64,000 nucleotides of DNA from Pedobacter roseus (GTDB lineage Bacteria > Bacteroidota > Bacteroidia > Sphingobacteriales > Sphingobacteriaceae). This document shows positions 8,631 to 16,078 of this stretch, piece after piece. Each line of letters begins with the position of its first letter. Position 1 is the first letter of the stretch. A program made the translations under genes and the position numbers. Below the pieces are notes generated by a model, which was not told the DNA's origin, did not search any database, and saw only the letters and a program-made list of their open reading frames with translations. Location: NCBI RefSeq assembly GCF_014395225.1, contig NZ_CP060723.1:434001-498000 (forward strand). The letters run 5' to 3'.

Positions 8631-9839
8631 CTACTTCAATAAGTATTCATAGGCGGGAATTACATGAATGATCTTTCCATTCTTTTCGAATTGATCTTTT
8701 TGTGAAGTAGTGATTAAAGTCCCTTCCTTACTATTAAATAATTCCAGGGCTTCAATCATACCATTGATTTCTCTATCCAAGTTATCCGGGTTTAATTCAT
8801 AACATACTTGAATGGCTTGATGAAAAGCCCCATTTTTAAATATAATAAAATCACATTCTCCTTTTTCCGAAAAATAATAGATTTCTTTATGAGTCCGGCG
8901 AAGATGTAAAAAGATGAGATTCTCGAATTTGCGCCCACTATCTTCGGTAAAAGATCCTGAATTGACGTTGATAAGGCCTGTATCAATTGCATATACCTTT
9001 CTTGGGTTTGCAATTTGTTTTTTTAGAGAATAACTAAACTTAGGGACAAAATGCAATAAATAGGAATATTCCATATGCGATAAATATTCCAATACAGTAC
9101 TGGTAGCCCCCACTTCAAAAATATTTTTAAGCTTATTGCCTGATACTGGCTTTCCAACGTTTGAAATTAAATACTGAGCTAAACGCTGTAATGTTCTTAC
9201 GTCTTTGATGTTGTATCGAACTACAATGTCACGAATTAATATATCTTCGAAAAGATGGTTTAGAATATCGTCAGTTCTTTCTTTTATGTACTCCGGAAAG
9301 CCACCGATTTCCAGATAGCTAATTAATGATTCGGATGAAGGTTCTAATTTCTGGTAAGAAATGAACTCATGATAAGAAAATGGAAATAACTCTTTAGTAA
9401 TATGTCGCCCTGTAAGTTTTGTTCCTAACTCCCTGCTTAGTAGGGAAGCGTTTGAGCCGGTAACTACGATTTTATAGCCTTCATCTAATTTTTGGCGTAC
9501 ATATCTTTCCCATTCTGGTATAATTTGGATTTCATCAAACATTAACACTGAAATGTTCTGCTCTCGAATCAAATTGTCTAACCTTAAAAAATCGTTGTTT
9601 TCAAATTCATATAATCTGGGATCTTCAAAATTGAGGTATAGTGCATCAGGGTATTTACTGTTTAATAATTGAAATAACAAAGTGCTTTTTCCACATCTCC
9701 TTATGCCTGATACAATCAGGGCATGGGCTGCTAAATTTGGCAACAATGGAAGTGTGTCTCGTTTTAGCCCTATGTCCTTGTTAGCAATGTTCAGGCTTTG
9801 CGCCTGGATGATTTGGCTGAGGATGCTTTGAAGTATCAT
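8631..9839 (-). CDS. AAA ATPase with DUF4143
   Basis: A 402-residue protein of the large AAA_14/DUF4143 family, abundant in Bacteroidota. The Walker A motif is GIRRCGKS (residues 45-52) and Walker B is VLMFDEIQ with D102/E103; VVTGSNASLL is the sensor segment. The C-terminal half (about 195-400) holds DUF4143, with GECDFIIF and a following Gln-Val pair that resemble a PD-(D/E)xK nuclease-like core (Asp in CDFII, Gln in AIQVCYE). No cellular role is established for the family. It is a lone gene inside repeat-rich accessory DNA, and its start codon lies 11 bp from a 61-nt perfect palindrome that also marks a partial second copy of its upstream region. Confidence 0.85.
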   Translation of the reverse strand: MILQSILSQIIQAQSLNIANKDIGLKRDTLPLLPNLAAHALIVSGIRRCGKSTLLFQLLNSKYPDALYLNFEDPRLYEFENNDFLRLDNLIREQNISVLMFDEIQIIPEWERYVRQKLDEGYKIVVTGSNASLLSRELGTKLTGRHITKELFPFSYHEFISYQKLEPSSESLISYLEIGGFPEYIKERTDDILNHLFEDILIRDIVVRYNIKDVRTLQRLAQYLISNVGKPVSGNKLKNIFEVGATSTVLEYLSHMEYSYLLHFVPKFSYSLKKQIANPRKVYAIDTGLINVNSGSFTEDSGRKFENLIFLHLRRTHKEIYYFSEKGECDFIIFKNGAFHQAIQVCYELNPDNLDREINGMIEALELFNSKEGTLITTSQKDQFEKNGKIIHVIPAYEYLLK

Positions 9840-9850
9840 AAAAAAAAGTG

Positions 9851-9911
9851 TTTGACATAAAAATACAATAGTTTTGTTTACTAAACAAAACTATTGTATT
9901 TTTATGTCAAA
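9851..9911. repeat. 61-nt perfect palindrome before the ATPase gene
   Basis: Arms 9851-9880 and 9882-9911 are perfectly complementary around C9881, starting TTTGACATAAAAATACAATA. It sits directly upstream of the minus-strand ATPase start. It could be an operator, a cruciform or recombination site, or the result of an inverted duplication. Confidence 0.9.
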
Positions 9912-10131
9912 AGATATCTTTTATGTCATCGGTTTCAAATCAAATTTGAAATAAGTTGAGCCCTCATTTCAATGCACATTTTCTTAAATATATAGGTGTA
10001 AGTGATTCCTATTATGGCTTGGAGTAATATCTAATAAAATTAAAGTAGAACTTGTGAGGAGTCAATCAGCATAGTTGGAAGCATGGGAAGAGAGAGTTAG
10101 AACATCGAAAAGTGCATGCAAAAGTATTATA
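9874..10131 (+). repeat. 258-bp direct repeat, copy 1
   Basis: Starts inside the palindrome and continues into non-coding DNA; the same sequence recurs at 10762-11019 with roughly a dozen and a half substitutions and one small indel. Shared landmarks include GTCAAAAGAT and CAATGCACATTTTCTTAAAT. Confidence 0.9.
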
Positions 10132-10240
10132 AACCATAATCAATTAACGCCGTCCCACCACAAATTAATCTAGGGTAACTTATTGATTATTTTTGTGTTA
10201 ATGTCTTGGCGTGTAGGGGTCAGGTGAATTGGTTTATCCA
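10127..10240. mobile_element. Degenerate MITE-like element
   Basis: The right 25 bases (10216-10240: GGGGTC..., ATTGGTT, then TCCA) match the right terminal repeat of the element at 47112-47234, and the preceding ATTATTTTTG and GTAAC blocks are also shared. A weak left end (AAACCATAAT near 10131) gives about 114 bp. No transposase is present. Confidence 0.4.
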
Positions 10241-10434
10241 CTACAGGTCCAAATTGATTGTTTTTTTGCCTTTTTAAATAAAAGAGCAAGCTAAAATTAG
10301 TTTTCATAGTACTCACCTTAATGGTTAACAAATCTAACTTTGCAGGCAAATCAAGATGTTTACTTGATAAACAGCTTGATAGCTAATGGTTTAAGTCTTA
10401 TTCGGTGAGTAAATGGAGTGGTATTCCGGAAACG

Positions 10435-10466
10435 AAAAAAGCCTGAAATCTTTCGATTTCAGGCTT
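10435..10466 (-). terminator. Relic tRNA-Ser terminator hairpin
   Basis: AAGCCTGAAATC and its complement form a 12-bp stem with a TTTC loop. On the minus strand it lies downstream of a tRNA-Ser 3' fragment, as at the real tRNA. No gene reads into it today. Confidence 0.6.
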
Positions 10467-10486
10467 GATCTAGGTTTTGATACCTC

Positions 10487-10502
10487 GGCGGAGAGTGGGG
10501 GA
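10487..10502 (-). repeat. tRNA-Ser 3' end copy (att-like)
   Basis: GGCGGAGAGTGGGGGA is identical to the 16 bases at 20265-20280, the 3' end of tRNA-Ser(UGA), then diverges. A likely attachment-site duplicate bounding the accessory module that runs to 20264. Confidence 0.65.
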
Positions 10503-10710
10503 ACTGAAACCATCCATTAAATCTCGCTTTATATGGTTTAAAAGACACTTCTGATAACTGACTCACCGAATCACTCACCTGTACTTTCTTAACTGCAAAT
10601 GCTATTCTGTAAAGATAGAAATTTTATAATTAATTAAAGGAATGCTTAATTAGTGATGTTAATAATACAACCTACGGCTACTGGTCAGAGCATCTTGTAA
10701 TCTTATTTCG

Positions 10711-10740
10711 GAAGGAGCGAAGAGAGTCGAACCTTCGCTT
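10711..10740 (-). repeat. tRNA-like 3' fragment
   Basis: On the minus strand it contains CGAAGGTTCGACTC, which resembles a T-arm and loop, followed by an acceptor-like run. No complete tRNA can be folded around it. A related fragment is at 62902-62932. Confidence 0.3.
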
Positions 10741-10761
10741 GTAACATGTTGATAACCAGTA

Positions 10762-11019
10762 TTGTTTACTAAACAAAACTATTGTATTTTTATGTCAAAA
10801 GATGTCTTTAATGTCATCGGTTTCAAATCAAATTCGAAATAAGCTGAGCCCTCATTTCAATGCACATTTTCTTAAATATATAAGTGTAAGTAATTCTTAT
10901 TATGGCTTGGAGTAATATCTAATAAAATTAAAGTAGAATTTGTGAGAAGTCAATCAGCATAGTTGTAAGCATGGGAGGAGAGAGTTAGAACACCGAAAAG
11001 TGCATTCCAAGTATTATAA
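10762..11019 (+). repeat. 258-bp direct repeat, copy 2
   Basis: Second copy of 9874-10131. It carries only the right arm of the palindrome (from TGTTTACTAAAC), and no ATPase gene is attached, so it looks like a duplicated control region whose gene was lost. Confidence 0.9.
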
Positions 11020-11424
11020 TCGAGTAGGAAGTCCAACAACTTAAAGGTTTATTTTCCATCAGATGGCCTTTTTAATGAACTTTATATTCCTGTGGTATAT
11101 CCGCTCCTCAACTCTCTCCTTTCTCTGTCAACATATTTTCTGGAAGCGTAGCCTCATGGTTTTTTGAAATTCTACGGGATTTTCTAATGCTTTAATTCAG
11201 ATTATCTTCAACGGGTTCACCTTCTATTGTAAAACGAATTTGATTCCCTTTTATCCGGAATTTATTGTCGGCGGGAAGGCGTCACTTGGGTGTGGTTTAT
11301 ACTGACAATCCGATGAAGAACCAGCCAGGCGTTTTATGCGTAAATTAAATTACCTGAGCCCCTTAGGTAAAAATATTCCGCGGGCTTTTGTAAGGATTTA
11401 AGTTTTCTAACGACCAATGGAGAT
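11020..11424. other. Non-coding DNA with coding-like traces
   Basis: No intact gene. On the minus strand 11190-11275 translates to a protein-like tail (NKFRIKGNQIRFTIEGEP) ending in a stop, with stops upstream, suggesting a decayed gene end that I cannot name. The 3' part should include the promoter for the msr pair. Confidence 0.35.
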
Positions 11425-11925
11425 ATGAGAAATTTAAAATTATTAAGCATACTGTTTCTGGGACTGGCATTGAATGCCTGTGGTCAGAATAAACCCTCAG
11501 ATAAAGAAACACTTTCAAGAGATATCAAAAAATATCCCGGGGCAAAAACATCAGCTTACTGGAAGCAGGTGCTTTCTGCGCAGGCCTATGATATCATGGT
11601 GAACAGTGCAACGGAAACGCCATACAAAAACCCCTTTTGGAATAACCACAAAAAAGGGATTTATGTAAGTGCCGCTACGGGAAAACCACTCTTCAGTTCC
11701 GACACTAAATTTGAATCCGGCACAGGCTGGCCAAGCTTTTTCAAACCCATTGATCCCAAAGCGGTTAAAGTAGTCCGTGATACATCTGACGGCATGGTCA
11801 GGGATGAAGTTGTCGAGGCAAGCACGGGCCTCCATCTGGGACATGTATTTGATGACGGCCCGGAACCGACCGGTCAGCGGTACTGCATGAATTCCTATGC
11901 ACTGAAATTTATTCCATCAAAATAA
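11425..11925 (+). CDS. msrB: Methionine-R-sulfoxide reductase lipoprotein
   Basis: A 166-residue MsrB that reduces the R epimer of oxidised methionine. The N-terminus is a lipoprotein signal with Cys19 in LNAC, so it acts in the periplasm or at the outer membrane. The fold signature is plain: PLFSSDTKFESGTGWPSFF, HLGHVFDDGPEPTGQRYC and the catalytic Cys154 in RYCMNS. The two CxxC zinc motifs of many MsrB proteins are missing (VSAATGKPLF and EASTGLHLGH occupy their places), so this is a zinc-free form. Ten bases separate it from msrA; the two form an operon for periplasmic repair. Confidence 0.93.
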   Translation: MRNLKLLSILFLGLALNACGQNKPSDKETLSRDIKKYPGAKTSAYWKQVLSAQAYDIMVNSATETPYKNPFWNNHKKGIYVSAATGKPLFSSDTKFESGTGWPSFFKPIDPKAVKVVRDTSDGMVRDEVVEASTGLHLGHVFDDGPEPTGQRYCMNSYALKFIPSK

Positions 11926-11935
11926 TTGTACAATC

Positions 11936-12598
11936 ATGAAAATATATAAATTATGGCTGGTTGTACTGGTTTTCCTTGCATCATGCACGGATGCACAGAC
12001 GAAAAAGAATCAGCAGGGGTTTGCGGACTTACCCAGACCAAAGGCAAATGAAAAAGTGGCAACCTTTGCCGGTGGATGTTTCTGGGCACTGGCCGAGGGT
12101 ATGAGCGAACTGAAAGGCGTGGATAAAGTTGTGTCCGGCTATTCTGGGGGAACGGTAAAAAACCCGACCTATGAAGAGGTCTGTTCGGATAATACAGGCC
12201 ACGCCGAGTCTGTCGAGGTTTATTATGATCCAACCATAATCAGCTATGCCCAGCTCTCGGAGGCATTTTTTTACGCCCATGATCCAACCACGCTGAACCG
12301 GCAGGGTCCTGATGAAGGAGAAGATTACCGCTCGGTCGCTTTTTACAGAAATCCTGAAGAAAAGAAAATATTGGAACAGGTAATGGCCAGGGTTAATGCC
12401 GGTCACCATTACAGCGATAAGATCATTACCCAGGTGGTGCCCTTTAAAGTATTCTATCCTGCAGAAAATTATCATCAGGACTATTATAGGCTAAATCCGG
12501 ATAATGGCTACATTCAGGGCGTTTCCAGGCCCAAGGTGCTGAAGCTCAGGAAAAGCATGAATGCACTGATCAGGCCGGAGTATAAGGATAAAATCTGA
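11936..12598 (+). CDS. msrA: Methionine-S-sulfoxide reductase lipoprotein
   Basis: A 220-residue MsrA that reduces the S epimer. It is a predicted lipoprotein (Cys17 in LASC). The catalytic motif is GCFW with Cys48, followed by GVDKVVSGYSGG and the TGHAESVEVYYDP block. HDPTTLNRQGPDEGEDYRS and the ENYHQDYY segment complete the family pattern. Cotranscribed with msrB immediately upstream. Next to it, on the other strand, are the ruins of a molybdenum oxidoreductase and cytochrome b resembling the MsrP/YedY system, which would have handled the same damage. Confidence 0.94.
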   Translation: MKIYKLWLVVLVFLASCTDAQTKKNQQGFADLPRPKANEKVATFAGGCFWALAEGMSELKGVDKVVSGYSGGTVKNPTYEEVCSDNTGHAESVEVYYDPTIISYAQLSEAFFYAHDPTTLNRQGPDEGEDYRSVAFYRNPEEKKILEQVMARVNAGHHYSDKIITQVVPFKVFYPAENYHQDYYRLNPDNGYIQGVSRPKVLKLRKSMNALIRPEYKDKI

Positions 12599-12629
12599 TG
12601 AGCTGGGGGATTGTTTCGGTTCCCCTTTT

Positions 12630-13338
12630 TTATAGGCCGGAATAATAGTCATAGCCCTGTTCCGCCCAGTAATCTTTTGGACGCTGGTCGCTGAAAGACA
12701 TTAGCCCGATTCGTTTAAGGTTTTTGATGCCGTATTTTACCGGGATAATCAACCTCAAAGGCGCACCATGATCACTGGTTATCGGTTTTCCGTTCATCTC
12801 GTAGGCTAAAATTGTTTGTGGATGGAGAACGCTGTCCCTTTCCAGCCCTACATAATACTCACCGTTCGGGGTTTCCAGTCCCATGTAGTTTTTCTCGCCG
12901 AGTTTATCAAGTTTGTAATGCAATAAAAAATTGCTCAAACTGACCCCGGCCCAGTGCTGGATCTGGTCCCAGCCCTCGACACACTTAAAATGAAGAAGTA
13001 CCTGCCAGGCTTCTTTGAACGAGTTTCTTTTAGGGACAGGCTCCCTCCATGCCCCGAAAATAGAGTGTAGCTAATATAAAGCAGTCCGTTGAGGAAGAAG
13101 AACCACATAAACAGAAAATGGAAAGCCATACCCTCGGCAAGCCGCTGGGGATGTGGAAATAGTTATAAAACCATTCGGGAAAAAATCTGATCAGGGTAAA
13201 GCCGAAAATAGAAATGCCATAGGCATCATTTGCCCAGTAAATAAATAAACCGCTCCAGATCATTACCGTTAGCACCGGGAAGTTTACCCAGTGTGTTCAG
13301 CGCATCAGAAGTACATGCTTTTCCTTGATTTCTTTCAT
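12630..13338 (-). pseudogene. Decayed cytochrome b / molybdo-oxidoreductase fusion remnant
   Basis: Read on the minus strand from ATG 13338, a cytochrome b561-like N-terminus (MKEIKEKHVLLMR, then TGA in place of the expected Trp, THWVNFPVLTVMIWSG) runs through two frameshifts (near 13135 and 13040) to VPKRNSFKEAWQ. It then jumps directly into the C-terminal part of a sulfite-oxidase/YedY-type molybdopterin protein, whose Mo-ligand motif HFKCVEGWDQIQHW is intact, ending DYWAEQGYDYYSGL. The cytochrome C-terminus and the oxidoreductase N-terminus are missing, so a deletion fused two adjacent genes. The last 102 residues remain open (12630-12938). Not expected to work. Confidence 0.8.
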
Positions 13339-13395
13339 CGGAATATTTTATATCATTAACGAAATTCTGCTTGTAAAGGATCTGACCTTTCAGCC

Positions 13396-13733
13396 TTAAA
13401 ATTTAATTTTGGCCGCCGCAGTTATCTGTCCCGTTTTGTCATTTTGCAATAAGGCAATGATTTCGGCACTGCCCTGCTGGATTCCTTTTGCAGGAAGGAA
13501 ATTTATACTTCCATTCTTTTTCCCATTCAGGCTGAAATTTTCCAGGCTGCGCACAACCTGTACATGCGAAAGTGTTCTCTCTTTATTTTCCCCACGTTCA
13601 ATTTTGTTGCTTGCATTGGGTGTTATCTGCGCAACCTGTAGGTGATAGCCCGGGGTTGACTGGTTGGACCGGTAGGCTAGGGTCAGACTTTTTCCAGTCT
13701 GTCCTGAAAGGGGGATAACGATTATAAATTTTT
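13396..13733 (-). pseudogene. C-terminal remnant of a DUF1223 protein
   Basis: An open minus-strand frame without a start codon, bounded upstream by a TAG. The translation includes KIERGENKERTLSHVQVVRS and ends GQITAAAKIKF, matching the C-terminus of DUF1223 (secreted thioredoxin-like) proteins. The N-terminal half with the expected Cys pair is absent. It belongs to the same decayed redox cluster as its neighbour. Confidence 0.6.
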
Positions 13734-13874
13734 TCTATGCTTTGCAAGCGGAAAGTTCAATGTGCATACCGTACTTGTGAATGGGAAGGAAGACTACTCT
13801 CAGTTTCAATAATGCCATGATCAGGTACTATTGAATTTTTCCTGCACCTGGTATTAGCGGTATTTTTTTGACAT

Positions 13875-13905
13875 AAAAAAGCCGCCTGGAAATTCCCCAA
13901 GCGGC
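13875..13905 (-). terminator. Rho-independent terminator
   Basis: GCCGCCTGG pairs with CCAAGCGGC (one mismatch); the A-run at 13875-13880 gives the minus-strand T-tract. It ends the fasciclin gene. Confidence 0.75.
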
Positions 13906-13932
13906 ATTCAATATTCATTGTAAATGAAATAA

Positions 13933-14511
13933 TTATTTCGGCATTAAAACCGTGTCTACTACATGTATTACCCCGTTTTTCTGGTTTACATCTGCAATAG
14001 TTACCATACTCATGCCGCCTTTTTCATCTTTTAACATCAGTTTACTTGCTTTCATCCATGCCCAAAGTTTTCCGCCCTCAACAGTTGTAAATTCTGCTTT
14101 CCCGTTTCCTTTTTTGATCGCAGCTGCAATGGCTTTACTGTCCATTTTACCTGCAATAACATGGTAGGTTAAAACTTTGGTTAACATTGTTTTATTTGCA
14201 GGTTTAAGCAAAGTCTCCACTGTTCCTTTTGGTAGTTTATCAAAAGCACTGTTTGTTGGCGCAAACACCGTAAAAGGGCCTTTGCCTTTCAGGGTTTCTA
14301 CCAGGCCTGCAGCCTTTACCGCCGCTACCAGCGTGGTATGGTCTTTTGAATTTACTGCATTATCGATAATATCCTTGGTGGGATACATTGCTGCACCTCC
14401 GACCATTTTGGTGCCAGCCGACATACTCATTTTTGACTGCGCCTGAACCGTAGTATTTGAAGCAAATGCGATAGCTACTATAGCAACTGCTGATAAGAAA
14501 ATTCTTTTCAT
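13933..14511 (-). CDS. Secreted fasciclin-domain protein
   Basis: A 192-residue protein with a signal peptide (about 1-24, VQAQS) and one FAS1 domain at about 48-190. Its H1 and H2 boxes are visible: GPFTVFAPTNSAFDKLP and the C-terminal NGVIHVVDTVLMP. The YHVIAGKM segment is also typical. FAS1 proteins mediate adhesion or surface interactions; in Bacteroidota they are common small secreted proteins with no fixed role. A Met/Ser-rich stretch (SKMSMSAGTKM) precedes the domain. It is a single-gene unit. Confidence 0.92.
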   Translation of the reverse strand: MKRIFLSAVAIVAIAFASNTTVQAQSKMSMSAGTKMVGGAAMYPTKDIIDNAVNSKDHTTLVAAVKAAGLVETLKGKGPFTVFAPTNSAFDKLPKGTVETLLKPANKTMLTKVLTYHVIAGKMDSKAIAAAIKKGNGKAEFTTVEGGKLWAWMKASKLMLKDEKGGMSMVTIADVNQKNGVIHVVDTVLMPK

Positions 14512-14903
14512 GTTTTTCGTTCTGTTATATCTCCATGTACGCAGAATGGATAAAACATGGATGTTGAATATGAAAATATATATTTTAATATTATTGACTT
14601 TCAGTTGTTTAAAATGATAAGTATCCTTGGATCTGATGTTTTTTGATAAACTTCTGTGTTAAGGCCCAGGATCAGGCGACTACTTATATTGCCCGGGCAG
14701 TTGTTTACGCACGCCATACTTTCAAGGGATATCTTAACCTTAAGCTATTGAAAAGCACAGAAATCTGTTAAAATTCCCTGAGGGCAATAATTTCGAACTC
14801 CCAAAAGGAATAAACGTTAGACTAATGAAAATAAAGGGTTACCTTTTTTAATGCTATTGTATTAATAAACAAGTAATTAATTTAAACTTCAAAACAAAAC
14901 AAA
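14512..14903. other. Intergenic, divergent promoters
   Basis: An AT-rich spacer between the fasciclin gene and the small Met-rich lipoprotein gene. No ORF or clear repeat seen. Confidence 0.45.
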
Positions 14904-15086
14904 ATGAAAAATGCATTCAAATTAGGCTTTTTGGCCTTAGCCTTATCGCTAACGTTCGCAGCCTGTTCAGGAAAAAAAGCTGACAGTGCTGATTCTAAGA
15001 TGGCAGATTCTTCGATGACTGACACCATGATGAAAGATACCATGATGAAGGACACCATGATGAAAGATACCATGAACAAAATGTAA
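14904..15086 (+). CDS. Small lipoprotein with MMKDT repeats
   Basis: A 60-residue predicted lipoprotein (lipobox around FAAC, Cys21). The mature part is almost only Lys, Asp, Ser, Thr and Met and ends in four DTMMK-type pentapeptide repeats. At the DNA level these are 15-bp units whose Asp and Lys codons alternate (GAC..AAA, GAT..AAG), a 30-bp higher-order unit. It is anchored in the envelope; a metal-binding or methionine-oxidation-scavenging role is conceivable given the msr genes nearby, but that is a guess. A clear terminator follows. Confidence 0.75.
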   Translation: MKNAFKLGFLALALSLTFAACSGKKADSADSKMADSSMTDTMMKDTMMKDTMMKDTMNKM

Positions 15087-15103
15087 TCCTTATCCTTCAA
15101 CCT

Positions 15104-15137
15104 TAAAAGGGCATCCAGTAAATTGGTGGCCCTTTTT
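15104..15137 (+). terminator. Rho-independent terminator
   Basis: AAAAGGGC pairs with GCCCTTTT, with an inner CCA/TGG pair, followed by seven T residues. It ends the small lipoprotein gene. Confidence 0.85.
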
Positions 15138-15298
15138 TTATGGTAATTTAAGGAAGGAAATAATCTGGTACATCAATTGCAATGCAAAGCATTTTTAAAA
15201 GATGCATTTTAGTATACCTTTTGCCATAGGTATAGGGGGGACTCAGCTTATTGATCTATTTAGCCATCCAGTTTAAGAACACAATCTCATGCGGTTTC

Positions 15299-15619
15299 TT
15301 ATCTTACTTCGCGTAATTTTTTGTAAATGGACCAACCACTGAACAGATAAATGAGCGTGATCACCATAAAGATCCAAAGTGGGATATTTTTGCCAGAGAT
15401 AATCATATACAGATAGGGCAAGCTGTAGCCTAAAGCAGCAAAAAGCAAAGGCAGTAAAAAAGACTGTTTTTGCTTTAAATTTTTAACTGCCCGACCAAGG
15501 AAGATGAGAAATAATAACTTACTTAACAGGTAAAAAATACCAAACAGCCAAGGATTCAGCTTGTGTAAATAAGCTTGGTGGAATAAGTAATCTTTGATAA
15601 GGATGAAGTAATGGGCCAT
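15299..15619 (-). CDS. Small integral membrane protein
   Basis: A 106-residue protein with three to four membrane segments (LFGIFYLLSKLLFLIFLG, SFLLPLLFAALGYSLPYLYM, LWIFMVITLIYLFSGW) and a basic tail. The frame is open upstream to 15688, but ATG 15619 (MAHYFILIKDYL) lies 11 bases after the stop of the thioredoxin gene and is preferred, since the longer form would overlap it. Last gene of the seven-gene operon that starts at 19623. I do not recognise the family. Confidence 0.65.
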   Translation of the reverse strand: MAHYFILIKDYLFHQAYLHKLNPWLFGIFYLLSKLLFLIFLGRAVKNLKQKQSFLLPLLFAALGYSLPYLYMIISGKNIPLWIFMVITLIYLFSGWSIYKKLREVR

Positions 15620-15630
15620 ATTATTCCATA

Positions 15631-16077
15631 TTAGTTTATCTCTGCAGATAGTGAAACAAGTTTTTCTAAAGTTGCATATCCTTCCCATTTTTTGGCAAGG
15701 GTACCATCAGCTTTAAAGAAAAATAGTGTTGGGGTAGCCCTAATTGGGTACAGTTCTTTTAGCTTTTTGCCATCCTCGCTATCGATATCAATAGCCGCAT
15801 TGATGAATTTTGAATTATAAGTATCTCCAACCTGCTTTTCAACTAAAACTTCATGTTCCATTTTTTTACAGGTTGGGCACCAGCTGGCATGAATAAAAAC
15901 AAACAATGGTTTTCCTGCCGACCTGGCTTCGGTTTGAGCCTGGATAATAGATATTGATTTAAGCTGAACGCCGCTATCCGAATTTAACATGGGTTTATAC
16001 TTGGTACGGCAAGCACCAAAGAGCACAATCCCTATAAGTGCAACTATCATTAGGATGTATTTCGGTTTGATCTTCAT
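15631..16077 (-). CDS. Thioredoxin-like lipoprotein
   Basis: A 148-residue thioredoxin-fold protein with a lipoprotein signal (LFGAC, Cys23). The redox motif is CPTC within ASWCPTCKKMEHEV, and IRATPTLFFF supplies the cis-proline. It resembles the DUF255/DsbD-gamma-like group that reduces disulfides in the envelope. It starts one base after the ATP-grasp gene ends, so it is certainly in that operon. Partner and substrate are unknown; with YHS and DoxX proteins in the operon a redox or metal-stress role is reasonable. Confidence 0.85.
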   Translation of the reverse strand: MKIKPKYILMIVALIGIVLFGACRTKYKPMLNSDSGVQLKSISIIQAQTEARSAGKPLFVFIHASWCPTCKKMEHEVLVEKQVGDTYNSKFINAAIDIDSEDGKKLKELYPIRATPTLFFFKADGTLAKKWEGYATLEKLVSLSAEIN

Positions 16078-16078
16078 A

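Larger units (their letters stand above)
10400..10579. repeat. att-like block with inverted repeats
   Basis: ATTCGGTGAGT at 10400-10410 and its inverse within ACTCACCGAATCACTCACC at 10561-10579 enclose a terminator hairpin and a tRNA-Ser end. The same 11-bp inverted pair is found 20 bp apart at 20116-20156 beside the intact tRNA-Ser. This looks like a relic of an integration site. Confidence 0.6.

Noticed and set aside
8631..11019. The palindrome and ATPase as a known toxin-antitoxin or defence system
   Set aside because: No second gene is present and DUF4143 ATPases have no established defence role; only the unusual palindrome is reported.
13409..13645. 78-codon plus-strand ORF
   Set aside because: It is the shadow of the DUF1223 remnant, whose minus-strand reading matches a family.
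14882..15100. Minus-strand ORF with MVSFI repeats
   Set aside because: It is the antisense reading of the Met-rich lipoprotein repeats.
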